From contig NZ_JACIGJ010000012.1 of NCBI RefSeq assembly GCF_014197855.1, positions 1-64,000 on the forward strand: 64,000 bases of DNA, given 5' to 3'. This document shows positions 8,356 through 16,756 of this stretch, piece after piece; position 1 is the first letter of the stretch, and each line of letters opens with the position of its first letter. Under the pieces are notes generated by a model. That model made no database searches and was not told the origin of the DNA. It worked only from the letters and a program-made list of their open reading frames with translations. The DNA comes from Roseospira marina (lineage in GTDB: Bacteria; Pseudomonadota; Alphaproteobacteria; Rhodospirillales; Rhodospirillaceae). Made by a program: the position numbers and the translations under genes.

Positions 8356-10173
8356 GTGCTGTTTTCCAAATCCCGTGCGACCGATCCGGCCCATGACTCG
8401 GACCTGATCGGGGTGTTCCTGAGTCAAGCCGAGCGATTTGCCCGCCAACCCCTGCTCTGGCGCAAGGTCGACAAAACCTACCGGCCCATCTCGTGGAGCG
8501 AGGTGGAGCGTCAGGCGGTCGCCCTGGCCAACGCCTTGCGCGACCATGGCATCGAGTCGGGCGACCGGGTGGCGCTGGTCTCCGAAAACCGGCCCGAGTG
8601 GTTCGTGGCCGATCTGGCCATCCTGATGGCCGGGGCGGTCGTCGTGCCGTGCTATGTGACCAATACGGTCGCGGACCATCTGCATGTGCTGGACGACAGC
8701 GGCGCCAAGGCCATGGTGGTCTCAACGCCGAAGCTGGCGCCACGCGCCATGGAGGCCGCCAGTCAGGCCCGTGTGACGCCCTTCGCCATCGCCATCGAGA
8801 ACACGCCGCGCCAGCAGCACACGGGCATCGACGTGCTGAGCTGGTCGGACCTGATGGTGCGCTACAGCAATCGGCCGCGCCCGCCGACCATCGCGGCGAT
8901 CGAACCCGACGACCTCGCGGCGATCATCTACACCAGCGGCACCGGCGGCGCCCCCAAGGGCGTGATGCTCAGCCACGCCAACATCCGGCACAACTGCCGC
9001 GGCGCTTACGAGGTGCTGAAGACCATCGGCCTGGGGCGCGAGGTGTTCCTGTCGTTCCTGCCGCTGTCGCACTCCTACGAGCACACGGCGGGCCTGCACT
9101 TCCCGATCGCCATCGGCGCGCAGGTGTATTTCGCCGAAAGCCTCGACCGGCTGTCCGCGAACATGCAGGAGGCCCGGCCGACCATCATGACGGCGGTGCC
9201 GCGCCTGTACGAAACCATGCGCAACCGCGTGATTCGCGGGCTGGACACGCAGAGCGCACGCAAGCGCACGCTGTTCCAGAGCACCCTGGACATGGGCCTG
9301 AAGAAGTACCACCACCCGGAGCGCATGACCCTGCGCGACCATGTCGTGGACTTCGTGCTCGACCGACTGGTCCGCAACAAGGTGCGCAAGCGCTTCGGCG
9401 GCCGGCTGAAGGCCATGGTCTCTGGCGGCGGGCCGCTGAACGTCGAGGTCGGGCTGTTCTTCCACGCGCTCGGGGTGCCGATCCTTCAGGGCTACGGCCA
9501 GACCGAGTCCTCGCCGGTCATTAGCTGCAACCCGCCCGGCAAGGTGCGGATACACACGGTGGGGCCGCCGGTGAAGAACGTAATGGTTCGCTTTGGCGAG
9601 GACGGCGAAATCCTGGTCAAGGGTGGCAACGTGATGCTGGGCTACTGGGGCAACGAGAAAGCCACGCACGAGGCCATCGACAGCGACGGCTGGCTGCACA
9701 CCGGCGACGTCGGGATGATCGACGCCTACGGCTACATCCAGATCACCGACCGCAAGAAGGACATCATCGTCAATTCGGGCGGCGACAACATCTCGCCGCA
9801 GCGGGTCGAGGGTCTGCTGTGCCTGGAGGCGGAGATTGCCCAGGCCATGGTCTACGGCGATCGACGGCCGCACCTCGTCGGGCTGATCGTTCCGGACGAG
9901 GAGTGGCTGACGCGCTGGAAGGCGCGCGCCAACAAGGACGGGACCCTGGCCGAGCTGGCGGAGGACCCGGACCTGCGCAAAGCGCTTTCCGACGCCATCG
10001 GGCGGGTCAACAACAAGCTCGGGCAGGTGGAAAAGGTGCGCCGGTTCATGATCGCGCCAGAGCCGTTCACCGTGGACAATGACCAGATGACCCCGACGCT
10101 GAAGGTCCGGCGGCACATTCTGAAGTCCGTCTATGGCCACCGGCTGGAGAAGATGTACGGCGCGGAGCGGTGA
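8356..10173 (+). CDS. Long-chain acyl-CoA synthetase (AMP-forming)
   Basis: The 605-residue adenylate-forming enzyme has P-loop IIYTSGTGGAPKG (about 190-202), YGQTESSP as motif A5, GWLHTGDVG as motif A7 and a DRKKDIIVNSGGDNISP hinge/A8 block. The long insertion and this ending match FadD15/Faa-like long-chain fatty-acid CoA ligases rather than acetyl-CoA synthetase. It joins a fatty acid to CoA through an acyl-AMP. The start is a GTG at 8356, about 218 bases from the divergent pepF start. The catalytic A10 lysine lies in the C-terminal MTPTLKVRR block. Its downstream gene has its own promoter, so this is probably a single-gene unit. Confidence 0.92.
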   Translation: MLFSKSRATDPAHDSDLIGVFLSQAERFARQPLLWRKVDKTYRPISWSEVERQAVALANALRDHGIESGDRVALVSENRPEWFVADLAILMAGAVVVPCYVTNTVADHLHVLDDSGAKAMVVSTPKLAPRAMEAASQARVTPFAIAIENTPRQQHTGIDVLSWSDLMVRYSNRPRPPTIAAIEPDDLAAIIYTSGTGGAPKGVMLSHANIRHNCRGAYEVLKTIGLGREVFLSFLPLSHSYEHTAGLHFPIAIGAQVYFAESLDRLSANMQEARPTIMTAVPRLYETMRNRVIRGLDTQSARKRTLFQSTLDMGLKKYHHPERMTLRDHVVDFVLDRLVRNKVRKRFGGRLKAMVSGGGPLNVEVGLFFHALGVPILQGYGQTESSPVISCNPPGKVRIHTVGPPVKNVMVRFGEDGEILVKGGNVMLGYWGNEKATHEAIDSDGWLHTGDVGMIDAYGYIQITDRKKDIIVNSGGDNISPQRVEGLLCLEAEIAQAMVYGDRRPHLVGLIVPDEEWLTRWKARANKDGTLAELAEDPDLRKALSDAIGRVNNKLGQVEKVRRFMIAPEPFTVDNDQMTPTLKVRRHILKSVYGHRLEKMYGAER

Positions 10174-10251
10174 CGGGTTCGCGTATCCTCGGAGTGTAAA
10201 GCGGCCGCTGTTTCGGCCCAGACGTGTGGCAGGTCCAACCGCAGGATGGAC

Positions 10252-10279
10252 TTGACTCCGTCTGTGCGCGCGACATAGT
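10252..10279 (+). promoter_or_regulatory. Promoter of glxBCD
   Basis: TTGACT (10252-10257) and CATAGT (10274-10279) are spaced by 16 bases, with good -35 and moderate -10 agreement. The predicted start near 10286 falls inside the palindrome at 10284-10306, the classic geometry for repression. Confidence 0.6.
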
Positions 10280-10283
10280 GAAC

Positions 10284-10306
10284 GACAGGAAAATTATTTT
10301 CCTGTC
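10284..10306. promoter_or_regulatory. 23-bp perfect palindromic operator in front of glxB
   Basis: Arms GACAGGAAAA (10284-10293) and TTTTCCTGTC (10297-10306) flank TTA. The AT-rich core in GC-rich DNA, the perfect symmetry and the position on the transcription start indicate a dimeric repressor site. The regulator is not in the window. Confidence 0.8.
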
Positions 10307-10368
10307 TGTTCATGACGCCGGACCCCGTCCTGCGACGGCGGATCCGCCCGCGACCGAGGACACCCGCC

Positions 10369-11274
10369 ATGTGTGGCATCGTAGGCCTGTTCCTGAAAGA
10401 CCCGGCGCGCCATGCCGCCCTGGGCGCCCTGTTCGCGCCCATGCTGGTCGAGATGACCGAGCGTGGTCCGGACAGCGCGGGCATTGCCGTGTACGGCGAC
10501 CCCGCCCCAGCGGGCGGTCGGCACGTCGTGCTGGTTCATCCCACCCCCGGGTTCGACTGGGCGGCGGTCGGGGAGGGGCTGTCGGCCCGGGCCGGCGGTC
10601 TGGTCGGGGTGACCGTCCGCGACACCCACGCGGTGATGACCCTGCCCGCCGTGGACTGGGCGCCGCTGGCCGCGTGGCTGGCGCAGGCGCATCCCGACGT
10701 CGCCGTGGTCAGCGTCGGCGAGCGGCTGGCGATCTTCAAGGAGGTCGGGCCCCCCGCCCGCGTGCTCGACCGCTTCGGTATCGCCGACATGGCCGGCAGC
10801 CACGCCATCGGCCACACCCGTATGGCCACGGAAAGCGCGGTCACCACGGCCGGCTGCCACCCGTTCAACACCGGGCCGGACCTGTGCCTGGTCCACAACG
10901 GCTCCCTGTCCAACCACAACCGGTTGCGGGCGTGGTTGCGGCGGCATGTGGGCGTCCCCTTCGCCACCGACAACGACAGCGAGGTCGCGGCGGCCTATCT
11001 GACGTGGCGCCTGTCCGAGGGCGACACCCTGGGGGCCGCTTTGCAGGCGGCGCTGCGCGACCTGGACGGCTTTTACACCTTCTGTGTCGGCACGCGGGAT
11101 GGCTTCGCGGTGCTGCGCGACCCGATCGCGTGCAAGCCGGCGGTGCTGGCCGAGACGGACGACTGGGTGGCGATGGCGTCGGAATACCGCGCCCTGGCCG
11201 GCCTGCCGGGGGTCGAGACCGCCCGCGTCTGGGAACCGGAACCCGCCACCGTCTACACCTGGAGTCTCAACTAA
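10369..11274 (+). CDS. glxB: GlxB: class II glutamine amidotransferase subunit (N-methylglutamate synthase-like)
   Basis: The 301 residues start exactly at MCGIVGLF, so Cys2 becomes the N-terminal nucleophile after Met removal; a longer in-frame start at 10312 would bury it. Typical PurF/GltB-type features follow: RGPDSAG, GHTRMATES and HNGSLSNH. In glutamate-synthase-like systems this subunit releases ammonia from glutamine. With the next two genes it makes the GlxB-GlxC-GlxD set, known as MgsABC when it makes N-methylglutamate from methylamine and glutamate. The usual partners (GMA synthetase, MgdABCD) are not in the window, so the actual amine is open. Confidence 0.9.
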   Translation: MCGIVGLFLKDPARHAALGALFAPMLVEMTERGPDSAGIAVYGDPAPAGGRHVVLVHPTPGFDWAAVGEGLSARAGGLVGVTVRDTHAVMTLPAVDWAPLAAWLAQAHPDVAVVSVGERLAIFKEVGPPARVLDRFGIADMAGSHAIGHTRMATESAVTTAGCHPFNTGPDLCLVHNGSLSNHNRLRAWLRRHVGVPFATDNDSEVAAAYLTWRLSEGDTLGAALQAALRDLDGFYTFCVGTRDGFAVLRDPIACKPAVLAETDDWVAMASEYRALAGLPGVETARVWEPEPATVYTWSLN

Positions 11275-11395
11275 GGTTCGCGCCCGGGGCCGGCGACCTC
11301 GTGGAGGCCCCCGGCCCCGGCGCTCCGCCGCAATGCGGCGCCGATGCGGTCGCATCGGTTTTGGACCGGCCACGCGCGCAAGGACGAGAGACGTG

Positions 11396-12082
11396 ATGGA
11401 TACCATCGATCTGGATATTGTCCCTCTGCGGGACCTGAACGCCCGGCTGCACGATCCGGCCGAGGTCGCCCGCATCACGGACTGGCGGATCACCAACAGC
11501 AAGGGCCGGCACAACATCGCGGTCGGGCTCGACGCGCCGGTGACGGTCAGCATCGCCGGGCATGTGGGCTACTACTGCGCCGGCATGAACGAGCAGGCGA
11601 CGGTGGAGGTCCACGGCAACGCCGGGGTCGGCCTCGCCGAGAACATGATGAGCGGCCGGGTCGTGGTCCATGGCAACGCCAGCCAGGCGGCCGGGGCCAC
11701 GGCGCATGGCGGCCTGCTGGTCATTCACGGCGATGCGGCCGGACGCTGCGGCATCTCGTTGAAGGGCGCGGATATCGTCGTGAAGGGCTCCGTCGGGCAC
11801 ATGACCGCGTTCATGGCGCAGGCGGGCCGTCTGGTGGTCTGCGGCGACGCCGGGGACGGCCTGGGCGACTCCCTGTACGAGGCCGTGATCTACGTGGCCG
11901 GATCGGTGCACGGCCTGGGCGCGGACTGCGTCGAGCAGCCGATGGAGGACGCCGACCGGGCGGCCGTGGCGGAGCTTCTGGCCACCGCTGGGATCGACGA
12001 CATCGACCCGTCCCGCTTCCGCCGCTATGGCTCCGCCCGGGAGCTGTACACCTTCAAGATCGAGAACGTCGGCGCGTACTGA
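11396..12082 (+). CDS. glxC: GlxC: GXGXG-domain subunit (glutamate synthase domain 3-like)
   Basis: The 228-residue protein is built of the right-handed beta-helix with repeated Gly-rich turns (VHGNAGVGLAENMMSG, VIHGDAAGRCG, VCGDAGDGLGDS). It is the fold of the C-terminal GltB domain and of FwdC. It probably links the amidotransferase and FMN subunits and lines the ammonia tunnel. It lies 121 bases after glxB; a small inverted repeat (11341-11358) followed by TTTT is present in that gap. It is followed 26 bases later by glxD, so the three genes form one operon. Confidence 0.9.
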   Translation: MDTIDLDIVPLRDLNARLHDPAEVARITDWRITNSKGRHNIAVGLDAPVTVSIAGHVGYYCAGMNEQATVEVHGNAGVGLAENMMSGRVVVHGNASQAAGATAHGGLLVIHGDAAGRCGISLKGADIVVKGSVGHMTAFMAQAGRLVVCGDAGDGLGDSLYEAVIYVAGSVHGLGADCVEQPMEDADRAAVAELLATAGIDDIDPSRFRRYGSARELYTFKIENVGAY

Positions 12083-12108
12083 CGCGGCGCTGGAGAGGAA
12101 CCCTGACC

Positions 12109-13455
12109 ATGAGCCGTCCCGACGATACCGCGCCGCCCAGCCTGGACTCTCTCTGGGGTCAGCGCGAATCTCAGACCTTCGACCGCCACACGATCCATGA
12201 AATCCACCGCGCGGCGCGCGAGGGCCTGTACCGGATCCGCGGCTTCGGCGCCAAGCGTCCCCTGCCCCACTTCGACGATCTGGTGTTCCTGGGGGCGTCG
12301 ATCTCCCGGTACCCGCTGGAGGGCTACCGCGAGAAATGCGACACCACGGTGACCCTGGGCACACGCTTCGCCAAGACGCCGATCACCCTCCGGACGCCCA
12401 TCACTATCGCCGGCATGAGCTTCGGCGCCCTGTCCGGCCCGGCCAAGGAAGCCCTGGGGCGCGGCGCCAACGCGGTCGGCACCAGCACGACCTCGGGCGA
12501 TGGCGGCATCACGGACGAGGAGCGGACGTACTCCAAGACGCTGGTCTATCAGCTTCTGCCCAGCCGCTACGGCATGAACCCGAAGCACCTGCGCAGCGTG
12601 GACGCCATCGAGATCGTGGTGGGCCAGGGCGCCAAGCCGGGCGGCGGCGGCATGCTGCTCGGCCAGAAGATCAGCGACCGCGTCGCCCAGATGCGCACCC
12701 TGCCCAAGGGCATCGACCAGCGCTCGGCCTGCCGCCATCCGGACTGGACCGGGCCGGACGACCTTGCGATCAAGATCCAGGAAATTCGCGAGATCACCGA
12801 TTGGGAAAAGCCGATCTACGTCAAGATCGGCGCCACCCGCACCTATTATGACGTGATGCTGTGCGTAAAGGCCGGCGCGGACGTGATCGTCTTGGACGGT
12901 ATGCAGGGCGGCACGGGCGCCACCCAGGACGTGTTCATCGAGCACGTGGGCATTCCCACACTGCCCGCGTTGCGGCAGGCGGTGGAGGCGTTGCAGGAGC
13001 TGGACATGCACCGCAAGGTGCAGCTCATCGTCTCCGGCGGCATCCGCACCGGCGCCGACGTGGCGAAGGCCCTGGCCATGGGCGCGGACGCGGTCGCCAT
13101 CGGCACCGCCGCGCTGATCGCGCTGGGTGACAACCACCCCAGCCTTGCCGACGCCTACCAGCGCATGGGCACGGTGCCGGGGCTGTTCGAGGATTGGCAG
13201 GCCGGCAACGATCCCGCCGGCATCACCACCCAGGACCCGGACCAGTACAGCCGGCTTGACCCGGAGGTCGCCGGGCACCGGCTGGCGAACTATCTGCGGG
13301 TGCTGACGCTGGAGACGCAGACGCTGGCGCGGGCCTGCGGCAAGAGCCACGTCCACAACCTGGAGCCGGAGGACCTGCGCGCCTTGACCGTCGAGGCCGC
13401 CGCCATGGCGGGCGTGCCGTTGGCCGGCACGGACTGGATCCCGGGCCGGTCCTGA
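12109..13455 (+). CDS. glxD: GlxD: FMN-binding synthase subunit (glutamate synthase-like)
   Basis: The 448-residue TIM barrel of the glutamate-synthase FMN/FeS domain shows the FMN-phosphate and substrate motifs ITIAGMSFGALSG, TSTTSGDGGI, GQGAKPGGGGML, DGMQGGTGATQ and SGGIRTGADVAKALAMGADAV in order. A GGAGAGG ribosome site (GGAGAGGAA) lies before ATG 12109. It should perform the reductive amination half of the N-methylglutamate synthase-like reaction using ammonia or an amine supplied by GlxB. The set ends at a strong bidirectional hairpin at 13463-13485. Confidence 0.9.
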   Translation: MSRPDDTAPPSLDSLWGQRESQTFDRHTIHEIHRAAREGLYRIRGFGAKRPLPHFDDLVFLGASISRYPLEGYREKCDTTVTLGTRFAKTPITLRTPITIAGMSFGALSGPAKEALGRGANAVGTSTTSGDGGITDEERTYSKTLVYQLLPSRYGMNPKHLRSVDAIEIVVGQGAKPGGGGMLLGQKISDRVAQMRTLPKGIDQRSACRHPDWTGPDDLAIKIQEIREITDWEKPIYVKIGATRTYYDVMLCVKAGADVIVLDGMQGGTGATQDVFIEHVGIPTLPALRQAVEALQELDMHRKVQLIVSGGIRTGADVAKALAMGADAVAIGTAALIALGDNHPSLADAYQRMGTVPGLFEDWQAGNDPAGITTQDPDQYSRLDPEVAGHRLANYLRVLTLETQTLARACGKSHVHNLEPEDLRALTVEAAAMAGVPLAGTDWIPGRS

Positions 13456-13462
13456 GACATCG

Positions 13463-13485
13463 GGGGAGCGGGCACCCCGCTCCCC
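13463..13485. terminator. Bidirectional terminator hairpin between glxD and nnrU-like gene
   Basis: Perfect 10-bp arms GGGGAGCGGG and CCCGCTCCCC close a 3-base loop, with partly pairing flanks GACA/TGTC. It lies between convergent genes. There is no long T run. Confidence 0.65.
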
Positions 13486-13495
13486 GTGTCGGGGC

Positions 13496-14092
13496 TCAGC
13501 CGCCCGGGACCAGCGGAGCCTCGGCACCGAACAGGTACGGCATGGAACTGACGCCGAACAGGATATGGTGCGCGCCGATCATGACGACCGTCAGGCCCAG
13601 GCCGATGACGATCACCAGGATATCCTTCCAGCGCGGCTGCGGGGCCGGGCGCGGCGGCTGCGGGCGGCTCACCTGCCCCAACAGGTTCATCACGGAATAG
13701 AGCGCGAAGCTGCCGAACAGCAGGCCGGACGGCGCATCGGAACTGGCCAGCAGGTGTGACCCGGACCACAGCAGCACGCCCAGCGTCATCGGGTGGCGCG
13801 TCACCCGCTTGATGGTGCAGGGCACATAGGCCGCCACCAGCAGGATGAACGCCAGCGGCATGGCGACCAGGGGCACGTACACCCCCCAGGCGGGCGTGTC
13901 ATAGCCGCGCAGCGGCGGCGCCTGGCTGAAGCCGTAGATGATGAGCCCCACGCCGACCGCCGACAGCAGCGAAAACACGGCCTTGTAGGGCATCACCCCG
14001 ATGCCGTTCACCAACCGACCGCGCAGCACCGGAACGGTCGGGATGATATGGGTCAGGAAGAACACCAGGATACCAAGGGCCAGAAGCGTCAT
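13496..14092 (-). CDS. NnrU family membrane protein
   Basis: The 198-residue protein has about five to six hydrophobic helices and the family signature RHPMTLGVLLWSGSHLLAS. NnrU proteins are linked to nitrite/nitric-oxide metabolism and resemble isoprenylcysteine methyltransferase-like membrane proteins, but the reaction is unknown. ATG 14092 is preferred because family members begin MTLL; a TTG ten codons upstream is the alternative. No denitrification gene is nearby, so a role in nitric oxide metabolism is not supported by context. Confidence 0.85.
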   Translation of the reverse strand: MTLLALGILVFFLTHIIPTVPVLRGRLVNGIGVMPYKAVFSLLSAVGVGLIIYGFSQAPPLRGYDTPAWGVYVPLVAMPLAFILLVAAYVPCTIKRVTRHPMTLGVLLWSGSHLLASSDAPSGLLFGSFALYSVMNLLGQVSRPQPPRPAPQPRWKDILVIVIGLGLTVVMIGAHHILFGVSSMPYLFGAEAPLVPGG

Positions 14093-14315
14093 GGGTCGCG
14101 TCCAGGACAGGAGGAAGGCCAAAAGCCGGAAAACCGGCGGGAGTGTAGTGCCAATCGCCCGGGTGGCTCAATCGCCTTCCTTGCATTCGAAAACCCCGGA
14201 CCGGATCCGCGTGCCGCGCGGGGGGCCCTGGTTCGCAGCCGGTTGCAACCCGCGTCGGCTCCGCTAAGCTGAGGCATCATCCGATGCCGCCCTTTTCCTG
14301 CGGAGACCTGCCATC

Positions 14316-14747
14316 ATGTTCAAGAGAATCCTCGTTTCGGTCGATCTGGACGCACCGTTCGACTGGGACAAAACGTTTCCCACCGCCGCCGATCTCGCGC
14401 GTCAGTGGGGGGCGTCGCTCGACGTGATGACGGTGGTGCCGGACTTCGGCATGAGCATGGTCAGCCAGTTCTTCCCGACCGGCTACGAGAAGAAAATGGC
14501 CACCATGGTCATGGACCGCCTGCGCGAGCAGGTGGACTCGCGTCTCCCGGAGGGCATGACCGCCAGTCATCTGGTCGGCGAGGGCAATGTCTACGAGGCC
14601 GTGCTGCAGATGGTGGGGGAACGCAAGATCGATCTGGTCGTGATCGGCGCCCACCGGCCGGAGCTGAGCGACTACCTGCTCGGCCCGAACGCGGCCCGCG
14701 TCGTGCGGCACGCGCACTGCTCCGTCCTGGTCGTGCGACACCGATAG
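14316..14747 (+). CDS. Universal stress protein (UspA family)
   Basis: The 143-residue single-domain protein opens with MFKRILVSVDLD. It carries a C-terminal GAHRPELSDYLLGPNAARVVRHAHCSVLVVR block, matching the G-2x-G-9x-G(S/T) ATP-binding pattern only partly: the second glycine is missing and the third is in LLGPNA. Long-term stress survival is the usual role. It is transcribed alone and ends at a strong hairpin shared with the convergent substrate-binding-protein gene. Confidence 0.9.
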   Translation: MFKRILVSVDLDAPFDWDKTFPTAADLARQWGASLDVMTVVPDFGMSMVSQFFPTGYEKKMATMVMDRLREQVDSRLPEGMTASHLVGEGNVYEAVLQMVGERKIDLVVIGAHRPELSDYLLGPNAARVVRHAHCSVLVVRHR

Positions 14748-14764
14748 CGTCCGTTCGGCCGGAT

Positions 14765-14797
14765 CCGCCTGCGGTGCACGGCTCGCACCGCAGGCGG
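14765..14797. terminator. Bidirectional terminator hairpin
   Basis: Thirteen-base-pair perfect arms (14765-14777 and 14785-14797) close a 7-base loop between the convergent usp and substrate-binding-protein genes. It probably ends both transcripts. Confidence 0.7.
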
Positions 14798-14822
14798 GTC
14801 TCGGAACACGACGCGGCGCGTC

Positions 14823-16061
14823 TTACGGCCGCAGCGCGGCGGCCTCCTCTTCCGACGGCAAGTAGTCGGCGCCGTCCCGGTAGCTGACGTCGACCATCAC
14901 GCCCTTGCCGTCGCGCACGGCGGTGCGTCCGACGAACGCGCCCATGGTGGACTGGTGATCGGCGGCCCGGTAGGTGATGGTACCGAACGGAACCTCCACC
15001 TCGACGCCCTTGGCGGCCTCGATCAGGGCGTCGGTGTCGGTGGAGCCGGCCTTCGCCAGGATGGCGGCGACCGACTTCATGGCGGCGTAGCCGACCACCG
15101 AGCCGAGGCGCGGATAATCGTCATACTTGGCCTGATACGCCTCCAGGAACGCGGCGTGCTCCGGCATGTCGACCGAGTCCCACGGGTAGCCGGTGACGAC
15201 CCAGCCCTCCGGCGTTTCGGCGCCCAGCGGATCCATGTACTCGGGCTCGCCGGTCAGCAGGCTGACCACCTCGCGGCCTTCGAACAGGCCGCGTGTGGTG
15301 CCCTCCCGCACAAACTTGATCAGGTCGGGGCCGAAGGTGACGTTGAAGATCGCCTCCGGGTCGGCGGCGGCCATGGCCTGCACGGTCGCGCCGGCGTCGA
15401 TCTTGCCCTGCGGCGGCCACTGCTCGTCCACCCACTCCACATCCGGCCGCAGTTCGGACAGCGCGGTCTTGAACGCCTCCACGGCCGCGGTGCCGTACTC
15501 ATAGTTCGGCGCCACGGTGGCCCAGCGGGTGACGTCGAGCTTGGCCGCCTCCTCCGCCAGCATCCCCGCCTGCATGGAGACCGACGGCCGCAGACGGAAC
15601 GTGTAGTCGTTGCCCTTCGCCCAGACGATGGCGTCGGTCAGCGGCTCGGCGGCGACGAACAGGATTTCACGCTGGTTGGCGAAGTCGGCGACCGCAAGGC
15701 CGATGTGCGAGAAGAAGGTACCCATCAGCAGGTCCACGCCCTCCAGCGAGACCAACTCGTTGGCGGCGGTGACCGCATCGCCCGGCTTGCCGGCGTCGTC
15801 CTTGGAGATGACCTCGATGGGGCGGCCATCGACTCCGCCGGCGGCGTTGATTTCTTCCAGCGCGAGCTGCCAGCCGAGGCGATAGGGTTCGGTGAACGCG
15901 GGCAGGCGTGTGTAGCTGTTGATCTCGCCCACCTTGATCGGATCGGCGGCGAGGGCCGGCGCGCCCGACAGGGCCGCCAACCCCACGGCGGCAAACGTAG
16001 CGCCGGCCGCGGCGCGGAACAGGCCGCGCCGGTTCAGCGTGGCGTGCGTCTCGAAGGTCAT
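14823..16061 (-). CDS. ABC transporter substrate-binding protein (type I, branched-chain amino acid/amide family)
   Basis: The 412-residue periplasmic-binding protein has a Tat-like signal (NRRGLF followed by an Ala-rich stretch, cleavage near ALAADP). The fold-type I pattern is clear: IKVGEINSYT, a long first lobe with AANELVSLEGVDLLMG, and a C-terminal GFxTYRAADHQ-like segment. HAAT-family binding proteins capture amino acids, aromatic acids or amides. It is the last gene of the nicotinate-type operon, 110 bases after DUF1185, with its own ribosome site (CAGGAGACAG). The partner permease and ATPase genes are not in the window. Context suggests the ligand is the pathway substrate, which is inference. 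Confidence 0.88.
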   Translation of the reverse strand: MTFETHATLNRRGLFRAAAGATFAAVGLAALSGAPALAADPIKVGEINSYTRLPAFTEPYRLGWQLALEEINAAGGVDGRPIEVISKDDAGKPGDAVTAANELVSLEGVDLLMGTFFSHIGLAVADFANQREILFVAAEPLTDAIVWAKGNDYTFRLRPSVSMQAGMLAEEAAKLDVTRWATVAPNYEYGTAAVEAFKTALSELRPDVEWVDEQWPPQGKIDAGATVQAMAAADPEAIFNVTFGPDLIKFVREGTTRGLFEGREVVSLLTGEPEYMDPLGAETPEGWVVTGYPWDSVDMPEHAAFLEAYQAKYDDYPRLGSVVGYAAMKSVAAILAKAGSTDTDALIEAAKGVEVEVPFGTITYRAADHQSTMGAFVGRTAVRDGKGVMVDVSYRDGADYLPSEEEAAALRP

Positions 16062-16171
16062 GGTGCCTGTCTCCTGCTGTCCCTGCGAAGTCGTTATGCG
16101 GCGAATGAGTGCACTCTCCCGTCACGGTAGCTATTCCGTGCTCGGTGTGCTGTTGAACCGCATCCGCGCGC

Positions 16172-16756
16172 TCAGCGCAAGCCATCCTCTCCGGTGATCT
16201 GGTCGGCGGCCAGGCCGCCGACGCGCGGCAGGGGCCGCCCGCTGTCCGTCACGGCGATGGCCACCAGGATTTCGTCGGCGCGCGGCGCGTCGTTGATCTG
16301 CACCTCCATGCCGTCGAAATGGCTGCGAACATAGGCCGCGTCCTTGTGCCCCAGCGGAATGTCGAGCACCTGGCCCGGCCCGCCCCGCTTTTTCGACGAC
16401 GGCACCAGGGCCGCGCCCTTCTGCACCGCCTGCCGCAGGGGTGCCCCCATGCGCGGGTGCAGGATCGCGGCGGCGTGCTCCAGTTCCCCGTTCTCGCCCA
16501 CCAGGGCGGCCTTGCCGTAGCTTTCCGCCTCCCCCGGCGCGATGCCGAGCGCGGCGACGGCGCGTTCGCCCAACAGGCCGCCCAACTCGGCGCCGATCTC
16601 CATCAACTCCGTCAGATCCTCGACGTAGCGGCCGGCGAACGGGTTGCGGATCACCGCCACGGCCGCCGCGCGGCGCGTGGGCGGGTCGATGGGGCGCCCC
16701 ATTTCCCGGTGGATCTCGTCCACCACGACCATCAGCTTGCGAATGTCGGCCTTCAT
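16172..16756 (-). CDS. DUF1185 (amino acid synthesis family) protein, paralogue 1
   Basis: This 194-residue protein of the DUF1185 family has conserved pieces RNPFAGRYVEDL, GKAALVGENGELEHAAA, VPSSKKRGGPG, YVRSHFDGMEV and a C-terminal RVGGLAADQITGEDGLR shared almost exactly with the next gene. No catalytic residue is established for the family. Conserved Lys-Lys, His and Asp positions suggest an enzyme. Its start overlaps the stop of paralogue 2 by 4 bases (ATGA), so the two are probably translated in a coupled manner and may form a heteromer. Role unknown. Confidence 0.88.
   Translation of the reverse strand: MKADIRKLMVVVDEIHREMGRPIDPPTRRAAAVAVIRNPFAGRYVEDLTELMEIGAELGGLLGERAVAALGIAPGEAESYGKAALVGENGELEHAAAILHPRMGAPLRQAVQKGAALVPSSKKRGGPGQVLDIPLGHKDAAYVRSHFDGMEVQINDAPRADEILVAIAVTDSGRPLPRVGGLAADQITGEDGLR

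Noticed and set aside
11341-11362. Inverted repeat CCGATGCG..CGCATCGG plus TTTT as an attenuator between glxB and glxC
   Set aside because: The loop would be too small unless the stem is shortened to six pairs, and the T run is only four. Too weak to call.
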